A stretch of 64,000 bases of DNA from Dugong dugon (taxonomy: Eukaryota > Chordata > Mammalia > Sirenia > Dugongidae): positions 59,462,828-59,526,827 of the forward strand of contig CM057482.1 in NCBI GenBank assembly GCA_030035585.1, written 5' to 3'. Under the pieces are notes generated by a model. It searched no databases. It saw nothing but the letters and a program-made list of their open reading frames with translations, and was not told where the DNA came from. The first letter of the stretch is position 1, and each line of letters begins with the position of its first letter. This document shows positions 36,801 to 49,100 of this stretch, in pieces. The position numbers and the translations under genes were made by a program.

Positions 36801-38546
36801 AATCTCTGAAATCTACAAGATACTGCAAAACCTCAACAACAAAAAGACAAATAACCCAATTAAAAAATGGGCAAAGGATATGAACAGGCACTTCGCCAAA
36901 GAAGATATTCAGGCAGCTAATAGACACATCATTGCTCACGATCATTAGCCATTAGAGAAATGCAGATCAAAACTAAAATGAGATATCATCTCACCCCAAC
37001 AAGGCTAGCATTAACCCAAAAAACACAAAATAATAAATGCTGGAGAGGTTATGGAGAGACTGGAACACTTATACACTGTTGGTGGGAATGTAAAATGGTA
37101 CAACCACTATGGAAATTGATTTGGCACTTCCTTTAAAAGCTAGAAATAGAAGTACCATATGATCCAGCTATCCTGCTCCTTGGAATATATCCTAGAGAAA
37201 TAAGAACCATCACACAAATAGATATATGCACACCCATATTCATTGCAGCACTGTTCACAATAGCAAAAAGATGGAAATAACCTAGGTGCCCATGAATGGG
37301 TGAATGGATAAACAAATTATGGTATATCTACACAATGACATACTACGCAATGATAAAGAACAATGATGAAGCCATGAAACATAACATGGAGGAAGGTCAT
37401 TACACTGAGTGAGTTTAGTCAGTCACAGAAGGACAAATATTGTATAAGACCACTACTATAAGAACTCAAGGAAAGGTTTAAACACAGAAGAAAACATTCT
37501 TTGATGTTTACAAGGGTGGGGAGGGAGGGTGAGTGTTATTTACTAACCAGACAGCAGATGAGAATTATCTTAGGTGAAGGACAGGACAGCACACACTACA
37601 GGGGAAGTCAGCACAACTGGACTAAACCAAAGCTAAGAAGTTTCCTGAATACAATAAAACACTTTGAGGGACAGAGTAGCAGGGGTAGGTGTCTGTGGAC
37701 TATGCTTTCAGGGGACATCTAGGTCAATTGGCATAACAAAGCTTATTAAGACAATGTTCTGCATCCTACTCTGGTGAGTGGCGTCTGGGGTCTTTAAAAG
37801 CTTGCAAGCAGAATTGGCATAACACAGTTGATAAAGAAAATGTTCTACCTCCTACTTTGGTGAGTAGCATTTGGGGTCTTAAAAGCCTGTGAGCAGCCAC
37901 CTAAGATACTCCATTGGTCTCACCCCTTTGGGAGCAAGGGAGAATAAAGATAACAAAATACAAGGGAAACATTAGTCCAAAGGAATAATGGACCACAACT
38001 ATCACGGCCTCCACCAGACTGAGTCCAGTACAGGTAGATGGTGCCCAGCTACAACCACTGACTGCTCTGACTGGAATCACAACAGAGGGACCGGGACAAA
38101 GCTGGAGAAAAATGTAGAACAAAATTCTAACTTACAAAAAAAGATGACTTACTGGTCTGACAGAGACTGGAAGAACCCTGGAAAGCACGGTCCCCAGATT
38201 CTGTATCAGCCCAGAACTAAAGCAATTTCTGAGGCTGACTCTTCAGACAGGGATTGGACTGGACTGTGAGACATAAAGTGATACTGGTGAGGAATGAGCT
38301 TCTTAGCTCAAGTAGATACAAAAGATTAAATGGGTGGCTTCTGTCCGGAGGTGAGATGGGAAGGCAGAGAGGGTTAGGAGCTGGTTGAATAGACTTGGGG
38401 AATCAGGGGTGGAAAGAAGGAGTGTGCTGTCACACTATGGGGAGAGTAATTAGGGTCACATAACAATGTACGTATAAATTTTTGTATGGGAGACTAACTT
38501 GAAATGTAAACTTCATCTAAACTATAACAATAAAAAAGAAAAAAAA
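30890..38546 (+). mobile_element. Near full-length L1 (about 7.7 kb), inactive
   Basis: The element has a 5' end GGAGGCGGGGTCAAGATGGC (YY1-like core) and a 5'UTR to about 32,310. ORF1 runs from ATG at 32,311; it has an early stop at about 32,362 and a coiled-coil piece at 32,371-32,697. ORF2 starts at about 33,701: endonuclease pieces at 33,808-34,224, RT at 35,375-35,776 with the FADD motif at the frameshift, and C-terminus to about 37,460. A 3'UTR ends in AATAAAAAAGAAAAAA. Many stops and frameshifts make it dead. The 3'UTR has an ~86-bp duplication at 37,728-37,900. I found no target duplication. Confidence 0.93.
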
Positions 38547-38812
38547 TGTCTGCCTGGAGCATTATGCTCGTTTAAGAACTATCTATATGGGATCATACTG
38601 ACAACAGTAACTTGAAGAATTAGAAGTACCATCAGGAGGCAGTGAATTTATGTTAATGAGGGAGGAAAAGCTCAGAAAAGAAGGGCGATAATGGTTACAC
38701 AACTCAAAGAATGTAATCCATGTCACTAAGAGGTATGTGTAGAAACTGCTTAATTGCTGTATGTTTTGCTATGTATATTCTCAAAAACAAAAAATAAAAT
38801 TATATTAAAAAA
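38547..38812 (+). mobile_element. L1 3'UTR tail
   Basis: The text TGTCTGCCTGGAGCATTATG, AACTATCTATATGGGATCA, TTTATGTTAATGAGGGAGG and the CTCAAAAACAAAAAATAAAA end match the last third of the L1 3'UTR family at 12,570-12,840. It follows directly on the A tail of the full-length L1. Confidence 0.8.
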
Positions 38813-38940
38813 AGAAGCAATACGAGAAAATCTGACAATATAAGCAAGAATCTGTAGAAACATTATTAACACAGCTCTGCAATTATTTTATATATTAGAA
38901 TTTCAGACACAGAACAGTGCTTTCAATATACTAAAAAATA
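38813..38940. other. Short AT-rich spacer
   Basis: About 130 bases between L1 pieces with no recognised family. It ends ATATACTAAAAAATA just before the next L1 5' end. Confidence 0.5.
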
Positions 38941-41900
38941 GGACTTCCGGGCAACATGACGCCGTAGTCAGAAGCACCACGCCATCCCTCCGCAGCAAAG
39001 ATCGGAAAAACTAAGTCAAATCCTGAAACCCTAACCATCAAATGAAGACATAAAGAACTCAGCCAAGCACCGAATGGAATAAGAAACTGACCAAGAACAG
39101 AGAGCAAGGAGAGATACCTGCAGAAGTCCCCTATCAGCTACCACAGCACAGATCTGCCATCTTGGACTTCTATCAGAGATCAGAGAACAGGAGGTATGAG
39201 AAAGCAATTTCACAGAGCCTCTAGCAGAAGACAGAACACCCGGTAACCAGCGATATAGACTTTCCCACCTCCCACCTTTCTTCACCCCCACTTAGCCTCC
39301 TTTACTTCCTGCAGCCACTGTCTCTTGGCCAGGAAGCACCAGCTTCACCCCAGTGTCACTTGGATTCCACCCGCCCGCACTGGCCGGCTCCCTGAGTGCC
39401 TTGTGTTGGCTGCTGGTGTTGCTTTTTTCTGCTTCTTTAGATTTCTTCCTTACCTCTCACCACCTCCACCTCCTTTCTCTCAAATACCTGGCTCTGTGAG
39501 CCATCTTTGCTTCTTCCTGAAAGGCTGCAAAACACCGCTTGACTGTGAAACTGCTTCCCAGCCCGTGTCCCCACGCTGGTGGGACCCCCAGGGGTTGTTT
39601 GCTCTGATTTGTTCTGTTTTGAATTGCTTGTTTTTTCTTTTCTTGGCTTGGGAGCCCCTTCTAGCCAGGGAGTACAGCATGACTTGGAAGCTACTCCCTT
39701 ACTCTGTGCAGACACACAGGACATTCCTGTGGGAATTTCTTTTTTCTTGTTTTTTTTTTTTAATTTCTGCTGTTTTCTTCTCTCTCTTATTCCCTTTTTG
39801 TCTTTCTTCATTTCCAGTTTCTCGATTTATTCATTCTTTTCTTTTACCCTTTTTCTTTTTTTTTCCCCTATTTTTTGTTTTTCCTCATTTCTCAGTCTCT
39901 CATCTCTCCACTCCAATGGCAAGCTCCCTTAGCACTTTTTTTGTTTGTTTGTGTGTATGATTTTGGCTCCTGCTCCTCTCTTCTTTCTCGTATTTCCCAT
40001 ACCCATCTTAGCTCCACACGTCACAATCTACCCCTCCTTCCTGCTTACCTGCACCGTGCACTGAACATCACTCTCCCAAGCAGCACAGGCACAGCCTACT
40101 GGAACCTGCCCTGCACTGATTCCCAGTCCTCACTGTCAGCCCTGGTACTTGCCACAAACAACCCATCCCAACAACTCCCCTTCAGCTGGACCTGCCCTGC
40201 TATACCATATCTGAGTGACTGACCCTGCCCACTGGAGGAGGGGAAAAGTACTGTGCCCACAGACAAGCAAACACCAAAGAACACACAGCCCGCCTGCTCA
40301 GACATAACCAAATAAAACAAAAAAGCAGGACGAAACAAATCTACAATCAATAAGCGAGGAAAATAACCACTGAATGCCCCGAAGACAGCAGACAATATCA
40401 AAACATTAACAAAAACAGGACAGGATGGTTCCAGTAGGCAACCAAAATAAAACACCAGATGACCTTCCAGTAGAAGAAAAGGCACTGCACCTGAATGATA
40501 GGGAATTCAAATCTCTAATATTCAGAATTATCCAAGAGTTGAAGCAAAAGTAGACAAAAAAGAAGAAAAAATAGACAAATTCATGGAAAAGGCAGGTAAA
40601 TTCATGGATAATACAAAAAAAGGAAGAATTCAAGAAAATACTACAGGAACAAAATGCTAAAATAAATTTACAACTAGAAATCATACAACAATTAGAAATC
40701 CAAAAGATAAACAACAAGATTTCAGAAACGGATAGTGTCATAGAAGGGCTGAGGAGCAGGTTTGAAATGATGGAAGATAGGATCAGCAAAATTGAAGACA
40801 AACACTTGGATACAACTCTGAGGAAAAATCAGAAAAAAGAACAAAGAAAAATGAAAAAACACTGAGAATTATGTGGGATACTAGCAAAAGCAAAAATCTG
40901 CAAGTAATTGGAGTTCCAGAACAGGGACAGAAAACAGAAAACACAGAGAGGATCATTGAAGAATTGCTGACTGAAAACTTCCCCAATATCATGAAAGATG
41001 AAAAGCTGACCATCCAAGAAGCTCAACAAACCCCATATAGGACAGACCCCAAAAGAACATCACCAAAGTATATCATAATCACACTTGCTAAAACCAAGGA
41101 CAAAGAATCCTGAGAGCAACTAAGAAAAACAAAAAGTCACATACAGAGAAGAAACAATAAGACTAAGCTCGGATTATTCAGCAGAAACCATGCAGGCAAG
41201 AAGGCAATGGGATTACATATATAAAACCTTGACAGAAAAAAATTGCCAGCCAAGAATAATAAATCCTGCAAAACTCTCATTCAAATATGATGGTGAAATT
41301 AGGTCATTTCCAGATAAACAGAAATTAAGGGACAATGTAAAAACCAAACCAAACTTACTAGACTTATTAAAGGGAGTCCTTTGATCTGAGAACAAATGTC
41401 AGACCACAGGGTGAATATAGGACACAGGATTGTACTAGCCAGACACCCACGTAGGAAATGAACTCTTAAGGACTATGCAAAACCAAAAAAACTACAACAG
41501 GGAACCAGAGAGGTTAATCTATAAATGACAACAGCATCAGAACAATAAAAGAGGGAATAAATGGTGTAGGTATAGAACCTTTTAATGGAGAGGAAGGCAC
41601 AGCGATACCAAGTAATAACAGACTGGCTCAAATCTCGGAAGATAAGGGTAAATTTCAAGGTAACCACAAAGAAAGTTAACAAACCTACTTATCAAAATAA
41701 AGAAGAAAAACATAAAGTCTCAGTAAAAACCTACAAAAACAAAAATAAAATGAAAAAGAAAATCCACAAACAAAAGGAACTCAGCACAGGAGAGAAAGAG
41801 GAGCAAAGAAAACATCAGCACCACAAAAAAAAAAAAAAAAAAAGCACTAAAAAATGCAATCCCACTCCTAGGAATATATCCTAGAGAAATAAGTCATCAC

Positions 41901-43073
41901 ACAAATAGACATATGCACACCCATATTCATTGCAGCACTGTTCACAATAGCAAAAAGATGGAAACAACCTAGATGCCCATCAAGAGATGAATGGATAAAC
42001 TATGGTACATACACACAATGGAGTATTATGCAATGATAAAGAACAACGATGAATCTGTGAAGCATCTCATAGCATGGATGAAACTGGAGGACATTATGCT
42101 GAGTGAAATAAGCCAATCACAAAAGGACAAATATTGTATGAGACTTCTACTGTAAAAACTCGTAAGAGTTTACACACAAAAAGAAACAATTTTTGATGGT
42201 TATGAGGGGTGGGAGGGGGGAACTAAATAGACTATAGGTAAGTGGTAACTTGGGTGAAGGTTAAGACAGTACACAATACTGGGGAAGCCAGCACAGCTTG
42301 TACTAGGTCATGGAAGCTCCACAGACACTTTCAAACTCCTGAGGGACTGAATTGCCAGGCAGAGGGCTGTGGGGACCATGGTCTCGGGGAACATCTAACT
42401 CAATTGGCATAACACAGTTTATAAGGTTCTACATTCTACCTTGGTGAGTAGCGTCTGGGGTCTTAAAAGCCTGTGAGCAGCCAGCTAAGATACTCCATTG
42501 GTCTTACCTCTTCATGAACAAGGGAGAATGAAGAGAACAAGATACAAGGGAAAGATTAGTCCAAAGGACTAATGGACCACAGCTACCACGGCCTCCACCA
42601 GACTGAGTCCAGTACAGCTAGATGGTGCCCAGCTACCACCACTGACTGCTCTGACTGGGATCACAACAGAGGGTCCTGGACAAAGCTGGAAAAGGATGTA
42701 GAACAAAATTCTAACTCACAAAAAAAAAAAAGACTAAATTTACTGGCCTGACATACTGGAGTAACCCTGAGAGTATGGGCCCCGGACATCTTTTTAGCTC
42801 AGTGGTAAAGTCACTCCCGAAGTTCACTGTTCAGCCGGGATTGGACAGCCTTATAAAACAAAATTGGACTAATGGGGCACAGCAGTCCAGGGACAAGGAC
42901 TAGAAGGCAGAAGGGGACAGGAAAGCTGGTGATAGGGAACCCAAGGTTGAGAAGGGACAGTGTTGATATGTCATGGGGCTAACCATTGTCATAGAGCAAT
43001 ATGTGTACTGTTTAATGCAAAACTATTTGTTCTGCAAACCTTCATCTACAGTACAAAAAAAAAAAAAAGCATT
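38941..43073 (+). mobile_element. L1 with complete 5' end and ORF1 but nearly all ORF2 deleted
   Basis: The 5' end GGACTTCCGGGCAACATGAC and the pyrimidine-rich 5'UTR match copy A (1,197). ORF1 (about 40,420-41,390) is broken by stops. At about 41,855, shortly after the A-rich start of ORF2, the text jumps to the ORF2 C-terminal end (CAATCCCACTCCTAGGAATA). It continues through the 3'UTR to an A tract at 43,059-43,071. About 3.3 kb of ORF2, including endonuclease and RT, is missing. The 39,325-39,960 open frame is in the CT-rich 5'UTR and is not a known protein. Confidence 0.9.
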
Positions 43074-43432
43074 ATCTATGTGAGAATCAAATTGACAACA
43101 GCAACTCAAAAGTTTGGATGGGAAGCCTAGGGGGCAGTGAGTTGAAGATAATGGTGATGGAAAAGGATAGTGAGAACAGCAGCACAACTGGAATAATGTA
43201 ATTGATGTCACTGAATTGTACATGTAGAAACTTTTGAAATGGTGTAACTTTGGCTATGCATATTTGCAGCAAAAAAAAGGTCCTCCAATGCCGAGAAGGG
43301 AGAGTGTTGACATGTCATGGGGTTGATAACCAGTGTCATAAAACAATATGTGTACTGACTGTTTAATGAGAAACTATTTGTTCTGTGAACCTTCATGTAA
43401 AATAAAAAAATTTAAAAAATATATAAAAAGAA
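43074..43432 (+). mobile_element. Two L1 3' tails in tandem
   Basis: The stretch 43,074-43,276 is one L1 3'UTR end (GACAACAGCAACTCAAAAG, CACTGAATTGTACATGTAG). The stretch 43,277-43,432 is another (GAGAGTGTTGACATGTCATG, GTTTAATGAGAAACTATTTG). Both end in A-rich tracts. Confidence 0.8.
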
Positions 43433-43563
43433 AAAATTAAAAAATAAAGATAAGCATTAAATAAATTAATAAGAATCAAGATGCATCAATGAGAAACTCT
43501 AAAAAATGATTAGACTATCTACAAAGAAAAACATTACGTATTAAAACATTGTATTTAATAGCA

Positions 43564-43921
43564 GTATTTAATGGTGTTCGTGAAGAATACTGAATATACC
43601 ATGGACTGCCAGAAGAACAAACACATCTGTCTTGTAAGAAATATAGCCAGAACGCTTCTTAGAAGCGAGGATGGCAAGACTTTGTCTCACGTACTTCGGA
43701 TGTATTATCAGGAGGGGCCATTCCCTGGACAAAGACATAATGCTTGGTAAGGCAGAGGGTCAGCGAAAAAGAGGAAGACCCTCAATGAGATAGACTGACA
43801 CGGTGGCTGCAACAATGGGCTTAAACAGGAATGATTGTGAGGATTGTGCAGGGCTGGGCAGCATCTCGTTACAATTGTACATAGGGTCGCTGAGTCAAAC
43901 CCACTTGAGGGAACCTAACAA
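43564..43921 (+). mobile_element. RTE 3' fragment with target duplication
   Basis: This is a 5'-truncated RTE covering the last ~360 bases (GAATACTGAATATACCATGG, CAACAATGGGC, GGGAACCTAACAA). It is bounded by the perfect 12-bp TATTTAATAGCA (43,552-43,563 and 43,922-43,933). This is a clean single insertion. Confidence 0.95.
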
Positions 43922-43933
43922 TATTTAATAGCA

Positions 43934-45139
43934 CGCTAGATAAAACTGGAACTGAAGGTAGATATTGAGAACTTTAATAAAATGCAACATGATAGAACAC
44001 ACACAAGAGACACCAAGCACAGAACGAAATGTTCTAATCTCTAATTAAAATTCCAGAAGAAGGAAGAGAAAGACATTGCTCATTATATGGTCATGAGTTG
44101 GCAGCACTGAAGGGGCAGCAAATCATACTCAAAAAGACTACTTGTAAAGTAACTGCAGTTGTCTGGTTTCAAAGATAATAATATCTTACATGTTCAAGGA
44201 GGAGGAAAAGACAACAGTTTTTTGTTTTTTTTTTGTTTTTTTTTTTTAGGAATAAACACCTTTCTTATGCTAGATGAGCGAGCTCAGTACTTTTAACTTG
44301 CTCTGGGTGAATAGTGTTATCACTAACAGGGAAGTTAATGGAATAAAGTCAGTGGGTTCTTAAGTTACAGATATCCTTGAACTCTTCTGGAGATACACTG
44401 ATACTAATGACTTTACCATCATTTTGGAACCTTTTTAAGGTTGATACCAAATCTGTATCCTAATAACATCTTGCTGGGCCTTAAGATAGTAATAGAATTA
44501 TATATATATAAATAAAAACAAACCTATTACTTGTTAACATGAATATCTGAAAAAATTATTCTCTAGAACAAAAAATTTAGTGAGAATGGTGTTGTCTACA
44601 TTTTTATAAATTTAAATCTGGCTTACCAATAACAGTTGGATCCTCCTTGTATTGGCTTCTACATTCCACCTATTTCGCTGTGTTGCTTTGGATGAAGTAC
44701 AGGAGGAAAACCTAGCCTTACCCAGACACGCGGATGGAAAAGGGAGGACTTCATGGGCAACCTGAAAGGGACTTGGGAACCCAGGGGTCTCAGGACTTTG
44801 AGAACCACTGTTCTAGGGGCAGAACACATGTCCTTGCCCTTTGATGTTGGCTCTGGTCACTCGGCTGTCTCTGGCCAACAGAACGCAGATGGAGGTAAGA
44901 GGGCAGTTCTGAAGCCCCCAGTTCCCACCTGCTCAACACCCAGCAGTGTTTGCTTTGAATCTCTCCACTCTAAAGGCCACTCCTTTGTTAACTGAGGGAG
45001 TTTGGTGTTGGTTTTAAAAAAAAAAAAAAAAGTCTAAACTAGACTGAAGTTGCTTGACAATTGTTGTGTTGAAGACTAATCTACTGCATGGTGGTTGTAG
45101 CACATTCATCAGTGCTAGTCTAGCCCGAGAAGAAAGCTC
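43934..45139. other. HERC2 downstream intergenic sequence
   Basis: Largely unique AT-rich DNA between the retroelement block and the end of HERC2. It contains a T-rich tract at 44,217-44,248 and an A tract at 45,015-45,030. No gene is supported. The small plus-strand frame at 44,753-44,995 has no recognisable family. Confidence 0.6.
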
Positions 45140-45863
45140 AGCCAACAATTTTGTGGCAGATGTTTTATTTATAGGGAATTAAAAATTTATGCACATACAT
45201 GACCCAAACATTACATATATCTTCCATGACAAAAATTATGGTGCTGCTCACAGAAAGGCGTCATTCAAATCACATAATGCATATGCTAAAATGCACACCA
45301 GCAAGGAGAGGGAGAATCTAATGGTTTTCTTTTTTCCTTGGTTTAAATAACCTCTGGATTTATTTCAAGTAAGACTGATAATTTGCTGTTCAAAAAGCTT
45401 TTAATAAACAAATTCAGAGTAAAATTAGTTGAAATATTTATAATGCGGTTTGTTACACAGTATATCCAATACACAAGACGATGCACACACTTGAAAGGAA
45501 GAAAACAGAAAAAAATCTATTGCACCCACAAGTAAAAAGGCTTTATTCATTTTTGGAACATTGCAATCCAGTCTTTTTATCAACATTTACACACTTCAGT
45601 AAACACAGAAGTCCTACATGTAATGCAGCATTAGGGGCGAGACGACCATTTTAAGTCTCAAACATAAATATTAAGTGTCCGCAGCTCATTTCCTGCCCTC
45701 ACTCTGCTCATGGACAATCCCAGTCTCCCTGCCTTCCCTCCCCCACATGTAGAGACTAATATTTCCCTTCACACAAACCAGCCACTCTGTAGTCAGAGCC
45801 ATGCAGTGCTCGGCTCCTTGCTCACAGTCTCTTGCCATCCACCTCACGATGTATTTCTTTATC
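45140..45863 (-). other. HERC2: HERC2 3'UTR
   Basis: This AT-rich sequence follows the stop codon and has no recognised repeat. The most distal AATAAA on the minus strand is at 45,164-45,169, with cleavage expected about 15-30 bases beyond it. That gives a UTR of about 700-725 bp, which agrees with what I recall for human HERC2. Two earlier AATAAA hexamers (45,542-45,547 and 45,359-45,364) could give shorter forms. The exact end is inferred. Confidence 0.65.
45164..45169 (-). terminator. HERC2: HERC2 polyadenylation signal
   Basis: TTTATT on the plus strand is AATAAA in the sense of the gene, 700 bases after the stop. It is the last such hexamer before intergenic sequence. Upstream copies exist, so the choice is inferred from position. 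Confidence 0.55.
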
Positions 45864-46136
45864 CTAGTGTCCTGTTAGATAATCTTGCGTAGAGTCAGAG
45901 GCGAAAGAATCTACATCCTCGTTATCGGAGTCGTCGCTGCTGTCGTTGGCAGCCGGCTCTCCCGTGAGGGCTATGCGAGCATAATCATCTGTGTCGATTG
46001 ATTTACAAAAGTGGATGGCGTACTTCAGCTTCTCCTCCAGCACCTGTTTACAGGAATACTTGGGCAACTTCAACAAAAAGAAACACGTGTATGATTCAGG
46101 AAGAAAGTGGTCGGGAGGGTTGTATTTGTCCAACAC
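45864..46136 (-). CDS. HERC2: HERC2 last coding exon, HECT C-lobe with catalytic Cys
   Basis: Ninety codons and a TAG stop at 45,864-45,866. The start [20 protein letters not shown] contains the HECT catalytic cysteine (TCF motif), the residue that forms the thioester with ubiquitin. It is followed by an acidic, Ser/Asp-rich tail ([13 protein letters not shown]) and the end TQDYLTGH. The acceptor is TTTCCTCAACAG. Length and spacing from the Cys to the C-terminus equal the human protein. Confidence 0.97.
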   Translation of the reverse strand: MLDKYNPPDHFLPESYTCFFLLKLPKYSCKQVLEEKLKYAIHFCKSIDTDDYARIALTGEPAANDSSDDSDNEDVDSFASDSTQDYLTGH

Positions 46137-49100
46137 CTGTTGAGGAAACACGTTAGAGAATCAGGGACACAGGCACAAGGACAGGTCAAACTGCAGATCT
46201 ATTTTACTATGTACAACAGACTAACGACACTCAGAAAAATCATCATAGTTTTTGGCTAAGAATAACAAAATGTCAGAAAACTCATAATTTTGTCAATTTT
46301 AGAAATAAAAGAGAGAAAGACATTAATTCATAGGATTAGAGTAAGAAATATCAATTGGTTATTACTAATTGGTTATTACTAATCAATACTGAAGAAGAGC
46401 CAATGGCTTCATCCATACTTGTTGACACCAGTGGGAGCCCAGCCCTCCTGTCCAGAGCTCGGGGCAAGTTGGGGCAGGTAGAGGCGATGGCTCTGGCCCA
46501 CACGGGGAGGTTCCAGTGAGTCCATAAGCCCACCTTCTGCCACTATGAATTAAGACACTAGGAAGCTAGCAAGAATTGTGAGCGTTAGTTATTACCTACC
46601 TTTTAAGTGAAAAACGATACAGACTGTTGGAGATCTCCCTGAAAGATGAATACTTTCTGGCCAAAAGCTCAGACCAGGCAGAGCTTGGGAGACAGCCCAC
46701 CCTGAACCCTTACTAGTATGCTGGGAACAGACTGGCCACTACATCCCAGTTGAGTCCCTCAGAGGAGCCTCACCGCCTCTGTGGGACTCCTACAGGACAG
46801 AACAATTAAGTGCTCCAGGAGAGACAAGGCAGTGGATGGGAGAGCCATGTCACTTAACTTAAAGGACCTGTCAGATAAACAGCTTATTTCTAGACAGAAC
46901 TGGGTGGGGGTCACAGAGCACAATTCTTGTTCTCAGTCTGATAAGCTTTCTTGTTTTTCTGGGTAAGTCACATATTACTTAGTCATTCCTTTTCCACATG
47001 TTGCTGTAAAAAACTATCAACACACTACACATGAAAATACCTTGGCAGGGGGAGGGCACAGCCAGCAAACAAACGCAGAAGGCGCGTGCTGTTTGTGTAA
47101 AAACACGGTACTCAAGAAAAAAGAAATGAACAAGCCATTGTATTCATAAAATTCTGAACCATCAAATTAAAGAAGATGAATATTTTTCATTTTGTTTCAG
47201 TGAAGAAAGCAAACTAATCTGCTCCAGGACTCTGTGTCTCTCCCACCCAGTGTGCAAGCAGGCACCATGAGCACTGGACGTGGCCAGCCCAGAAGAGGGG
47301 CGTACCTGGATGACAAAGTCTCTGCCCCGGAAGTCGGCGATGGTCCTGGGGAGCCTGGTCCGGCCCCACACAAACCGAAGGAAGAGGGAGCGCTCCGTGT
47401 TGGAGAAGGACTCCATCACCTCCCAGAACCACTGGATCAGAGGTGCAGAGGGCTCAATCCCTTTATATGTTGCCACCGACTTCAAAAGATGCAGAGGGAT
47501 ATCGGGGCTGCCACAGACCTACAGAGGAACACTCTATCAGGGCTGACCTACACTGTCAAATCCTTTCATTTTCAGCTGAGAAGCTATGCTGCCTTCTTTC
47601 TACCGAGGCCTGTTCTTAGGAGGGGCAGTGTATCAGTGTGCCTCAGACGGCTGTTAAGATGAGGCCTTTCTTTCTGCCTGACTCCATCTTAGACATCCAG
47701 GACAGACGTGTGCTCTGACCTGCAACTCAGCCCTCTTTTGGGGTGGGGTGGGGTGGGGTGGAAGGGCAAGGAGAAGAGAGCGAGGCAGGGAGCACACACA
47801 CTCTAAGCGTGCCTGTACTTCATCCAACATGCACGGATCATCTCAGATTTCCAAGTGCAAGGTGAAACTAGCAAGTGACATGGATTTGGCTGTTCACCGT
47901 GCAAAGGGCAGCTCCTGCGAGACCCAGCAGGAGGTCAGCGTACCATTGTCTCTAGCTCGTATCCCGTGAACAGGGAGAGGAGGGGCACGGGCACCACACG
48001 AGCCATCCCTTCCCGAACGGCAGCCACTTGCTCATCAAACTCATGGAGTCTGAAAGAAAACAGGCACTTCACATTCTGTTAGTGATACAGACGTTCTCCT
48101 GGTCATACCAAGCCTTGCCAAGCAGTGTGTGGCCATATGCTTCACAGCTGCGAAGGGCCAAGAATATGGCTCAGGTGAAAACTATGTCTTACAGATCTGG
48201 CCCAACAGTGCTTCTCACAGGACATCGTCCATCAGACTGGCAGATACCACACCCTTAAAAGATCCACCTACAGACACACATTCTAAGTCCCAACTCTCAA
48301 CACTGCCTGGGTCCCCAGGAAGGAGCCCAGAGTTGCCTGCCCCACCCCTGGTGCCTGTGCTACCCCAGGACGAAGAGCATGCCTTGAGACAGGCTGTGCT
48401 CAGGACTTGATGCTGTGGCCCCCAGTCAGAGACCGGCATGGGGCACAGCACATCACACAGCCACTGTGCGCTGTCCTCAGTCAGACACCAGGAACCAAAC
48501 GCACCACCCAGGTGACCCACCACCGACATCTTGCTCAGTACCCTTAGGAAGGCGCTACACGTACCAGAGCGAACACCTGAGGGAAAAGCCCACGAACCTG
48601 TAGTTTATGGCCAGGCGGACATACTCGGCCCGGTTGTCCAGCGTGATGTGGGTGTGCTTCGAGCTCAGCTGGATGTCCTGGCCGCTGGCGCTAGGCACCA
48701 TGAAGGGCAGGCTCATGGCCTCAAACTCCTCTGAGGTAGCCTCATTGTCACGGATGTACATGAGCCCAGGGATGAAATCTTTGTCCACCTTTTAAGGAGA
48801 AACAGCACCTGTGCTGAGCCAGAAGGTACCCCACGCTCCTCCCAACAGGGGTGAAGTGCACCAACCGGGCTGTGAACCACGGCAAAGCAGCAGGGAGCCA
48901 AAGCGAGAACACGCAGCTCAAGGAAGCACCTTACAATGAACCCTGAGAAAGCATGGGCACCTGGTAAATGATGAACTCCCTCCACAAACATGGCACAAAG
49001 AAAGTGCAGGGCAGGAGGGGTCCCATTTCTACCCCAGAAACCTCTCCACACTCAGCTTCCTCAAAGGAAAAACAGCCACCTGTCTTGTCTGACAAGATGG

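Noticed and set aside
39325..39960. 211-aa open frame
   Set aside because: It lies in the pyrimidine-rich 5'UTR of an L1. The composition is F/S/L/P-rich and there is no known domain.
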